A stretch of DNA of 15,775 bases from an uncultured Planctomycetia bacterium. Lineage in GTDB: Bacteria; Planctomycetota; UBA1135; GCA-002686595. The position numbers were made by a program, and so were the translations under genes. Position 1 is the stretch's first letter. Every line of letters starts with the position of its first letter. Below are positions 7,297-13,785 of the stretch, one piece after another. The DNA is taken from positions 1-15,775 of the forward strand of contig CALKYE010000184.1 of the NCBI GenBank assembly GCA_938003765.1, given 5' to 3'. Below the pieces are notes generated by a model. The model was given only the letters and a program-made list of their open reading frames with translations, was not told where the DNA came from and made no database searches.

Positions 7297-8055
7297 ATGT
7301 CGAAGGCCGTGCTGACGCTCCCGCTCACTCTCTGTTCACCGATCCAGGCCGCGCGCGAGGTGGCGCAAGAGATCGCCGACCTCATTCGCGAGCGCCGCGC
7401 GAGCGGTCGCATGGCCGTGCTGTGCCTGCCGACGGGGCGCACGCCGCTGGGCGTGTACGACGAGCTGGTGCGCATGCACCGGGACGAAGGCCTGGACTTC
7501 GCCAACGTCACGACCTTCAACCTCGACGAGTTCCTGGGGCTCGCGCCCGAGCACCCTCAGTCGTTCCGGCGCTACATGCGCGAGCGGCTCTTCGCGCACG
7601 TGGGGCTCGCGCCGACGCAGACCTGGATCCCGGCGGGCGACGTCGCGCGGGCGCAGGTCGAGGCGCACTGCCGCGAGTACGAGCGCGCGATCGCCGACTT
7701 CGGCGGACTCGACTACGCGCTGCTCGGCATCGGCCGCAACGGGCACATCGGTTTCAACGAGCCCGGCGCGGAGCGCGAGTCGCGCACGCGCGAGGTGCGC
7801 CTGCACGAAGTCACGCGGGCCGACGCGGCGCAGGCCTTCGGCGGTCTCCAGGCCGTGCCCGAGCGCGCGATCACGATGGGGGTCGCGACGATCCTCGAGG
7901 CGCGCCGGATCCGCGTGCTCGCCTTCGGCGCCGACAAGCGCGAGGTCGTGCGCCGCACGCTCGAGGCGCCGGTCGATCCGCAGACGCCGTCGACCTTCCT
8001 GCGCGGTCATCCCGACGTGCGCCTGTTCGTCGACGAGGCCGCGCTCGGGCGCTGA
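7297..8055 (+). CDS. nagB: Glucosamine-6-phosphate deaminase
   Basis: This 252-residue enzyme should convert glucosamine 6-phosphate to fructose 6-phosphate plus ammonia, feeding amino sugars into glycolysis. It carries the sugar-phosphate-binding CLPTGRTPLGVYDEL (43-57), the TTFNLDEF segment with D77 matching catalytic Asp72 of the E. coli enzyme, and GIGRNGHIGFNEPG (144-157) with H150 and E155 matching His143 and Glu148. N148 replaces E. coli Asp141, a substitution I believe is common in shorter NagB proteins. SRTREV and AITMGVATIL are further family signatures. Length fits the short bacterial class; no allosteric C-terminal extension is present. The ATG at 7297 is preferred over an in-frame ATG at 7246 because that one lies upstream of the -10 box and adds non-homologous sequence. 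The AGE-family gene follows after 85 bases but has its own -10-like box. Confidence 0.93.
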   Translation: MSKAVLTLPLTLCSPIQAAREVAQEIADLIRERRASGRMAVLCLPTGRTPLGVYDELVRMHRDEGLDFANVTTFNLDEFLGLAPEHPQSFRRYMRERLFAHVGLAPTQTWIPAGDVARAQVEAHCREYERAIADFGGLDYALLGIGRNGHIGFNEPGAERESRTREVRLHEVTRADAAQAFGGLQAVPERAITMGVATILEARRIRVLAFGADKREVVRRTLEAPVDPQTPSTFLRGHPDVRLFVDEAALGR

Positions 8056-8091
8056 GTCGCAGGCCGCATGGAGCCCGGCGGCGCAGGCCGC

Positions 8092-8097
8092 TATCCT
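8092..8097 (+). promoter_or_regulatory. -10 element of AGE-family gene (TATCCT)
   Basis: CCGCTATCCT lies 43 bases before the ATG at 8141, implying a leader of about 37 bases. The hexamer is identical to the yebC -10. A GTG falls at the predicted +1 but is out of frame with the gene. Confidence 0.4.
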
Positions 8098-8140
8098 GTG
8101 CTCGTGCGCGCTCCAGCCGGGCGCGCCGACGGCGAGATCC

Positions 8141-9352
8141 ATGGACGCGTCCAGCACCACCACGGGCCCCAAGACCAGCGACGCCGCGCTGCGCGTCACG
8201 CTCCAGAGTTGGCGCGATCGGGTGCGCACCGAGCTGCTCGAGAACGTGCTGCCGTTCTGGGAGCGCTTCTCGCTCGACCGCGAGCAGGGCGGCTACCTCG
8301 ACTACCTCGACCGCGACGGCGCGCCCTTCGACACCAAGAAGCACGCCTGGCTGCACGGCCAGGAGCTGTGGTTGTGGTCGCGGCTGCACAGCGAGTTCGA
8401 GCGCCGGCCGCAGTGGCTCGCCGCGGCTCGGCACGGCGCCGCCTTCCTCGCGCACTTCGAGGCCAAGCACGAAGCGCGCGTGTTCTCGGTCGTGACGCGC
8501 GACGGCCGCGCCGTGGCGATCGACAACAACGCGCTCAGCGAGCTCACCCTCGCGCGCGGGTTGTGCGAGTTCGCGCGCGCCAGCGGCGACAGCGCGGCCT
8601 TGGAGCGTGCGCGCAAGTCGGTCGACGCGGCGTTGACGCTCGCGGACGAGCCCGAACGCGTGCAGAGCGTCGTGTTCGGCGGCGCGACGCCCTCGAGCGA
8701 CTTGCAGACCGTCGTGCTCGCGGTCGACGTGCTCGAGTCGGCGCGTGCGCTCGGTTTGGCGGGAGTGGAGGCGCGCGCGGAGCGTTGGTTCGCCCGACTG
8801 GGGCTGCACCTGCGGCCCGAGCTCGACCTCGTGCTGGAACACGTCGGACTCGACGGGCGTCTGCTCGACGGCCCCGAGGGTCGCGTGGTGTGCGCGGGAC
8901 GCGCGATCATGGCGGCCCGGCTGCTGTTCGAGCGCGCGCGACGCACCGGAGATGAGCAGGGCGCCGCGCAGGCGTTGCTGGCGCTGGAGAACGCGATCGA
9001 CTTCGGTTGGGACAGCGACGACGGCGGCCTGTACCTCTACCTCGACCGCGACGGCTACTCGCCGGTGCAGATCGAGTGGAGCCGCAAGGTCGCGTGGGTT
9101 CACGGCGAGGCGCTCAAGGCCGCGTTGGTCGCGTACGGCGCCACCTTCGCGCCGCGCTGGCTCGAGCGCTTCGAGCGCGTGGCCGACTTCACCTTCGGTC
9201 ACTTCCCCGACGCGGAGCACGGCGAGTGGTTCGCCTGCCTCGATCGCCACAACCGCGTGATCCAGCGCTTCAAGTCCGGGCCTCGCAAGGGCTGCTTCGC
9301 AGCCGGACGCACGCTCCTGCGCTGCGAGCGCGAGCTGGCGCAGATGGTCTGA
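8141..9352 (+). CDS. AGE (N-acylglucosamine 2-epimerase) family protein, catalytic His residues replaced
   Basis: The 403-residue product has the (alpha/alpha)6-barrel AGE family pattern throughout: LPFWERFSLDREQGGYLDYLDRDG (37-60 region), WLHGQELWLWSRL, GWDSDDGGLYLYLD, VQIEWSRKVAWVHGEALKAAL, and HGEWFACLDRHN. The C-terminal half resembles animal renin-binding protein/GlcNAc 2-epimerase closely. The two histidines essential in those enzymes appear lost: the NPGH box reads CAGR (251-254) and the HVPR box reads AAGR (387-390), although the flanking GPRKGCF is kept. Classic 2-epimerases interconvert GlcNAc and ManNAc; this protein may be inactive, bind sugars, or use other residues, so I do not assign an EC activity. 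It follows nagB, which favours amino-sugar metabolism. The gene ends 19 bases from the convergent sigma-factor gene. No signal peptide; cytoplasmic. Confidence 0.88.
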   Translation: MDASSTTTGPKTSDAALRVTLQSWRDRVRTELLENVLPFWERFSLDREQGGYLDYLDRDGAPFDTKKHAWLHGQELWLWSRLHSEFERRPQWLAAARHGAAFLAHFEAKHEARVFSVVTRDGRAVAIDNNALSELTLARGLCEFARASGDSAALERARKSVDAALTLADEPERVQSVVFGGATPSSDLQTVVLAVDVLESARALGLAGVEARAERWFARLGLHLRPELDLVLEHVGLDGRLLDGPEGRVVCAGRAIMAARLLFERARRTGDEQGAAQALLALENAIDFGWDSDDGGLYLYLDRDGYSPVQIEWSRKVAWVHGEALKAALVAYGATFAPRWLERFERVADFTFGHFPDAEHGEWFACLDRHNRVIQRFKSGPRKGCFAAGRTLLRCERELAQMV

Positions 9353-9354
9353 AC

Positions 9355-9368
9355 GCCGCCGCGGCGGC
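9355..9368. terminator. GC palindrome between convergent stops, possible bidirectional terminator
   Basis: GCCGCCGCGGCGGC is a perfect 14-base palindrome occupying most of the 19 bases between the AGE-family stop and the sigma-fusion stop. It is symmetric for both convergent transcripts. It has short T/A flanks only (AAC before, TGTT after), so a classical U-tract is missing and the hairpin loop would have to open the central pairs. Confidence 0.4.
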
Positions 9369-9371
9369 TGT

Positions 9372-12300
9372 TCAGCGCAGGTCGAGCTCGAACGACTCGC
9401 TCGCGTCGTTCACTGCGACGGCGATGCGGCGACGGAACTCGCCGCGGTCGAGCTGCGCGGGGGCGCCTGCTCGCAGCTCGTAGCGACCGTGCGGAACGTT
9501 GTAGAGCACGAGTTCGCCCATGGAGGGCGCGTACACGCGCGTGACGGACGTGTCTCCGCCCGCGGTGTCGCTGAACTGCACGCGTCGACCGTCGTCGTCG
9601 AAGAGCTCGACGGCCGCCAGGCGCGCCGGGTCGCGCCGCACGACGCCGCGCAGGTCGCTCACGCGCTGCGGATGCAGCGTGATCTCGTACTCACCGGGCG
9701 CGTAGTACGCGAGCGGGCTCGCCGCCGGCGCGAAGCGCGCGCCGCTGGGGCAGCGGACGTCGACGCCGAAGCGATACCAGCCCGGCCCGAGCGCCGGCAG
9801 CTCGAAGGGGCCCGCGCCGCGCCGTCCATCGAGCCCGTACGACCACGCGCCGACGTCGTTCTGCTCGCCGCCGATGCCGGTGAAGTTGCGGGGTGCGCCC
9901 GTCGGCCAAGGCGCGAGCCCTTCGATCACCTGGCGTGACGGCGCGTTCGCCGCGGCGAGCGCCGCGTGATCGCGCGGGCGCAGCGAGGCCATCAGCGTGG
10001 TCGTGCGGAGCTCGGCGTCCGTCGTGTCGACGACACTCGCGAGGCGCACGCGCACGACGCCGGAAGCTCCCAGGCGCAAGCTCAGCTCGTCGCCGCCGGG
10101 CTCGAACGGACCGAAGCGCTCCTCGGTGGCCCCGAAGGTGTAGAAGTTGTCGATCTGCTCGGAGACCAGCACGTCGTAGCGGCCCGGCGGCAGGTCGTGC
10201 GCGGCGAACTGCGACGCGCCGAGGTACTCGACCCGCGACCGCGGGTGCATGAGCGTCTGCGCGGCGACGCGCGACACGCCGCTGGGAACGATGCTGACGC
10301 GCACTCCGCCCATGCCTCCCTGCTGGTGCAGCGCGGGCGCGCCGTCGCGTCCGATCAACTGTCCGCGGATCGATCCGGTGGGCTCGAGCTGCAGCGACAG
10401 CGTGAGGGTTCGCGCAGCGCCGTCCTGCGCGCGCTCGGGCAGCTCGACGGTGCGCCACGCCATCGACAGCGCTCGCGCGGCGCTTCGAGCTTGGCCGGCG
10501 TTCCTCAAGCCCGAGGGCGCGAGCGGCTCGTCGCCGGTGCGGCTCTCGCGCGCGAAAACGACCAGTGGTCCGACGAAGCGCGGAGCGTGGAGCGGAATGC
10601 GCACGGTCTCGCTCGGGCTCTGTTCGACGCTCTCGTGGACGCCTCGTTCGTTCGGCAGCGAGCGACCTCCGTCCAGCACCGAGAGCTCGACGCGTTGGAG
10701 CGGCGCTCCGTCGCTGCGCGCGAGGTCGAGCGCGAGTTCGAACCGGTCGGACCAGCGGGCCACGAGCTGCTCCGAGCCTCCGGGCGCGACGCGGATCGCC
10801 AGCCCTTCGCTCTCGAGCCCGAGCAACTCGCCCGCGGGCGAGCGTTGGCTCGCGGACAGCGTCTCGCGCCCGCGCACCACGCGCACGCGCAGGTCGGTGT
10901 CCGCGGTCACCGCCGCGAACGTGGCGACGCCGTTCGAGTCGACGCCGGCGCTCAGGTCGCCGAGCTCCATCGGCGCGCCCCACTGCGAATCCCCGCGGAG
11001 ATCGCGCTCCCAGCGTTGGCGCGCGACGAGCACGTCGGCGTCGTCGAGCGCGGCGCCGCGTTCGTCGACGACCCGCACGCTGAGCGAGCCGCTCGCCGCG
11101 GCGACGATCGAGCCCCGCGCCCACGTGCCGTCGGGCTGCTCGCTCGGCGCTCGATAGCTGACCGGCGACCAGCCCGGCGCGCGCAGCTCGAAGCGCCCGA
11201 AGTCGCTCGAGCGCTCGAAGCGCACGACACCGTCCTCGTCGCACGCGCGTTCGAGCCGCGTGGCGTTGTCGCGCTTGAGCAATCCGACTTGCGCGTTCGC
11301 GAGGGGTGAGCCATCGGTTCGCTGCACGAGCAGCTCGACGTCGGCGAGCGCCTTGCGCCGCACGGTCACGCGCGTCGCGCGGTCGGCTTCGGATTCGAGG
11401 CGCGCGCGCCCGCCGCCGGCGCGGAAGTCCGGGGCTTCGGCGGCGCTCACTTGGAACGAGAGCGGTCGCGCGCCGGGATCGGCGAGGCGCCATTCGAAGG
11501 CGCCGTCCTCGTCGGTGACGAGCTCGGACTCCGCGAGCGTGTTGTGCTCGCGATCGACGAGGCTCACGCGAACTTGCGCGCCGCGCGCCGGACGCGCTCC
11601 GAGCGCGGCCTGGTTGGGGTCGAAGTCCTCGACGGCGCCGAGCAGAGCGAGCTGACCCGCGTCGAGTTCGCTGCGTTCGCCCACGACGGCCGTCGTCGGC
11701 GGACTCGCAGGCGCTTCAGTCGCAGGCGGGAGCGTCGCAGCGCTGGCCAACTCGGGCGCGGCATCACTCGTCCTGTGGGGCGCGCGCAGCCACCATCCAG
11801 CGGCCAACACCAGTGCGGTCAGGGCGACGCCCGCAGTGGCGAGTCCGACGGTCAACAGCCCGCGGCCCACCTCTTCGATCGCGGCGAAGGGCGTCAGCGC
11901 CACGCACCACGCGTCGCGCGAGCCGTGGGCGCGATCGAGCCGCTCGCGCATTCGAGCGAGCGCGCGTTGGTGGCGGCTGCGCACGGTCGCGTGCGGCACG
12001 CCCTCGCGATCCGCGAGCTCCTTGGTGCTCAGGCCTTCGAAGTACAGGGACAACAGCGTCGAGCGGTAGGGCTCGTCGAGCTCGACCACCGCGCTCACCA
12101 GGCTGCGCAGCGTGTCCGAGCGTTCGGCCGCGAGCGCGCTCGGCGGCAGTCGTTCGCTGCGCGCAGCACGCTCCTCGCGCTGGGTGCGGCGGGCCTGCTC
12201 GCGCGTCCGGTTGCGCAGCAGGTTCTTCATCACCGTCGCCAGCCACGCACGCAGGTCGGTGTGTTCGCGCGGCGCTCGCTGGAGCGCGCGCAGCCAGGTC

Positions 12301-12419
12301 TCCTGCTCGATGTCGTCGGCGCTCCCCGGGTCGCGCACGAGGCTGCGCGCGAGCGCGCGGACGAACTGCGCGTGTTCGAGCAGGAGTGCGGGCTCGAGGG
12401 GCTGCATGGGTGAGCTCAT
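9372..12419 (-). CDS. ECF sigma factor fused to transmembrane segment and large extracytoplasmic region
   Basis: This 1015-residue protein begins as an ECF-type sigma-70 factor: region 2 at about 12-80 (ADDIEQETWLRAL, LRAWLATVMKNLLRNRTRE) and region 4 at about 103-158 (LDEPYRSTLLSLYFEGLSTK, then a helix-turn-helix with VPHATVRSRHQRALARMRE). A single hydrophobic helix follows (186-211, LLTVGLATAGVALTALVLAA), then a Pro/Ala linker and about 770 residues of beta-rich repeats. At least three look like carboxypeptidase-regulatory or Ig-like sandwiches (VTDEDGAFEWRL near 301, ACDEDGVVRFE near 392, VDSNGVATFA further on), plus PPGRYDVLV and PHGRYELRAG near the C-terminus. The implied topology is sigma inside, sandwich domains outside. 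No separate anti-sigma gene is adjacent, so the protein may be its own sensor and restraint. It lies 58 bases after namZ. ATG at 12419 is used; ATG at 12407 is possible. Confidence 0.88.
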   Translation of the reverse strand: MSSPMQPLEPALLLEHAQFVRALARSLVRDPGSADDIEQETWLRALQRAPREHTDLRAWLATVMKNLLRNRTREQARRTQREERAARSERLPPSALAAERSDTLRSLVSAVVELDEPYRSTLLSLYFEGLSTKELADREGVPHATVRSRHQRALARMRERLDRAHGSRDAWCVALTPFAAIEEVGRGLLTVGLATAGVALTALVLAAGWWLRAPHRTSDAAPELASAATLPPATEAPASPPTTAVVGERSELDAGQLALLGAVEDFDPNQAALGARPARGAQVRVSLVDREHNTLAESELVTDEDGAFEWRLADPGARPLSFQVSAAEAPDFRAGGGRARLESEADRATRVTVRRKALADVELLVQRTDGSPLANAQVGLLKRDNATRLERACDEDGVVRFERSSDFGRFELRAPGWSPVSYRAPSEQPDGTWARGSIVAAASGSLSVRVVDERGAALDDADVLVARQRWERDLRGDSQWGAPMELGDLSAGVDSNGVATFAAVTADTDLRVRVVRGRETLSASQRSPAGELLGLESEGLAIRVAPGGSEQLVARWSDRFELALDLARSDGAPLQRVELSVLDGGRSLPNERGVHESVEQSPSETVRIPLHAPRFVGPLVVFARESRTGDEPLAPSGLRNAGQARSAARALSMAWRTVELPERAQDGAARTLTLSLQLEPTGSIRGQLIGRDGAPALHQQGGMGGVRVSIVPSGVSRVAAQTLMHPRSRVEYLGASQFAAHDLPPGRYDVLVSEQIDNFYTFGATEERFGPFEPGGDELSLRLGASGVVRVRLASVVDTTDAELRTTTLMASLRPRDHAALAAANAPSRQVIEGLAPWPTGAPRNFTGIGGEQNDVGAWSYGLDGRRGAGPFELPALGPGWYRFGVDVRCPSGARFAPAASPLAYYAPGEYEITLHPQRVSDLRGVVRRDPARLAAVELFDDDGRRVQFSDTAGGDTSVTRVYAPSMGELVLYNVPHGRYELRAGAPAQLDRGEFRRRIAVAVNDASESFELDLR

Positions 12420-12439
12420 GGCGGTGGGGGGACACCGCC
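12420..12439 (-). promoter_or_regulatory. 7-bp hairpin flush against sigma-factor start codon
   Basis: The arms GGCGGTG and CACCGCC (12420-12426 and 12433-12439 on the plus strand) are perfectly complementary with a six-base loop, and the stem ends at the base before the ATG. In the mRNA the hairpin would block initiation or act as an operator in DNA. A CACAAT box just upstream (12452-12447) could be the -10, which would put the stem at the extreme 5' end of the transcript. Confidence 0.4.
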
Positions 12440-12440
12440 G

Positions 12441-12467
12441 CCGAGCATTGTGATGCAGCCGGCTCGG
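12441..12467 (-). terminator. Possible stem-loop after namZ stop
   Basis: CCGAGC (12441-12446) and GCTCGG (12462-12467) form a six-base inverted repeat with a 15-base loop eleven bases after the namZ stop. There is no T-run. It may weakly terminate namZ transcription or be incidental in such GC-rich DNA. Confidence 0.25.
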
Positions 12468-12477
12468 GCCGTGGCGC

Positions 12478-13701
12478 TCAGTACATCAAGGCCTTGGCGC
12501 GCGCGCGCTCGAACTCCGCGCGGGCCGGGGCCCAGGAGCGTTCGATCGCCTCGACCGTCGCGCCGCTCGTGAGCTGCCCGCGCAGGTCGAGGTTGCCCCA
12601 GTGCTTGCCCAGGGCGTCGTCGTCGGCGAGCTGGAACTGCTCGGGGTACATGCGCCGCAGCGTCGTGAGGATCACGAGCGCCGTGTGCAGCGGCCGGTAC
12701 GCGCTCGGATCGACGATGCGCAGTCGGACGCCGCGCATCGGCTTGTCCTTGAACTTGCCGTAGAACGGCTTGTACGCGAGCGCTTGGAAGCGCACGCCGG
12801 GCAGCTTGGCGTCGTTGAGTTCGATCTCGAGCTCGATCGCGTCGATGTGCTCGGCGCCCACCAGCTCGAACGGCATCGTGGAGCCGACGCCGTCGCTGAG
12901 GTTCAGCGTCGACGAGGCGATCATGCCCGTCGTCACGTACAGGTACGCCTGCGTCGCGTTGGGCACGTGCGGCGAGGTCTGGGTCCACTCCAGGCCCGTG
13001 TCGTCCCAGCTCATCGCGCGCTTCCAACCGCGCATCGGCACGACTTTCAGCTCGCAGCCGATCGCGAGCACGTCGTTGAAGTAGCGCGCGACTTCGCCGA
13101 CGGTCATGCCGTGCGTCACGGGCATCGGGCCCCAGCCGATGAACGTGCGCCAGCGCTCCTCGATCATCGGGCCTTCGAAGCGCGTTCCGCCGAGCGGATT
13201 GGGCCGGTCGAGCACGACCAGCGGCTTGCCCGCCTCGGCGCAGGCCTTCAGCGCTTCGCCCAAGGTCGAGATGTAGGTGTACGTGCGCGAGCCGACGTCC
13301 TGGATGTCGAACAGCACGACGTCGAGCGCCGCCAGCGACTCCTTCGACGGCCGCTTGCTCTTGCCGTAGAGGCTCTGGACCGCGACTTCCGTGGCCGCGT
13401 CGCGCTCGTCGCCGACCGAATCGCCGGCCGCGACGTCGCCGCGGATGCCGTGCTCGGGTCCGTAGAGCTGCACGAGCTGCACGCGCGGGTCGTGCGCGAG
13501 GCGATCCGCCGTCGGGATCAGCGCGCCGTCCACGCCGGAGGGATTGGTGATCAGCCCGACGCGCCGGCCCTCGACGAGCTCGATGAAGCGGCTGTTCTTC
13601 TCGAGCAGCACTTCGACTCCCAGTTGCACGCGCTCCTGCGCCTGAACCGAGCACGCTGCGAGCAGCGTCGTCATCAACGCCTTGCCGAGAGCCGAGGTCA
13701 T
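12478..13701 (-). CDS. namZ: DUF1343 / NamZ-type exo-beta-N-acetylmuramidase, exported
   Basis: The 407-residue product is a full-length DUF1343 protein, a family whose founding characterised member, Bacillus subtilis NamZ, removes terminal MurNAc from peptidoglycan fragments from the non-reducing end. Family motifs are VGLITNPSGVD (48-58), LYGPEHGIRGDV (79-90, with the conserved Glu-His), FDIQDVGSRTYTYISTL (131-147), LDRPNPLGG (164-172), VTHGMTVGE (195-203) and the C-terminal-domain KHWGNLD segment. The N-terminus is a short export signal; LAAC at 14-17 reads as a lipobox, so this may be a lipoprotein, while cleavage by signal peptidase I after AQA... or VQA is the alternative. The ATG is supported by the signal peptide and by a TACAAC box ending six bases upstream. 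It is divergent from the secreted-protein gene across 84 bases. The product MurNAc could feed amino-sugar catabolism. Confidence 0.92.
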   Translation of the reverse strand: MTSALGKALMTTLLAACSVQAQERVQLGVEVLLEKNSRFIELVEGRRVGLITNPSGVDGALIPTADRLAHDPRVQLVQLYGPEHGIRGDVAAGDSVGDERDAATEVAVQSLYGKSKRPSKESLAALDVVLFDIQDVGSRTYTYISTLGEALKACAEAGKPLVVLDRPNPLGGTRFEGPMIEERWRTFIGWGPMPVTHGMTVGEVARYFNDVLAIGCELKVVPMRGWKRAMSWDDTGLEWTQTSPHVPNATQAYLYVTTGMIASSTLNLSDGVGSTMPFELVGAEHIDAIELEIELNDAKLPGVRFQALAYKPFYGKFKDKPMRGVRLRIVDPSAYRPLHTALVILTTLRRMYPEQFQLADDDALGKHWGNLDLRGQLTSGATVEAIERSWAPARAEFERARAKALMY

Positions 13702-13707
13702 GCGTGC

Positions 13708-13713
13708 GTTGTA
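13708..13713 (-). promoter_or_regulatory. -10 element of namZ (TACAAC), leaderless spacing
   Basis: Minus-strand order is CCGCTACAAC, GCACGC, ATG: again exactly six bases between the hexamer and the start codon. The predicted +1 is the A of ATG. No good -35 is visible. Confidence 0.5.
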
Positions 13714-13750
13714 GCGGCGCTGTCGGACTAGGCGCCAGAGCGAGGCTCGC

Positions 13751-13756
13751 TAGCCT
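13751..13756 (+). promoter_or_regulatory. -10 element of secreted-protein gene (TAGCCT)
   Basis: CTCGCTAGCCT precedes the ATG at 13786 by 29 bases and predicts a leader of about 23 bases. Unlike most genes here, a GGAG Shine-Dalgarno follows (about 8 bases before the ATG), which supports this start over an in-frame TTG at 13756 that overlaps the -10. Confidence 0.45.
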
Positions 13757-13785
13757 TGGGGGCCAACCTCTGTCGGAGACACGCC

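Noticed and set aside
8104..8955. GTG exactly at the predicted +1 of the AGE-family promoter, opening a long frame
   Set aside because: It is out of frame with the AGE protein and its product is low-complexity Arg-rich sequence; probably coincidence, though it mimics the leaderless arrangement.
9691..11493. 600-codon minus-strand frame inside the sigma fusion gene, and a 447-codon plus-strand frame at 9966-11309
   Set aside because: Composition is dominated by Arg, Ala and Gly with no motifs; the reading frame of the sigma fusion shows coherent domains throughout.
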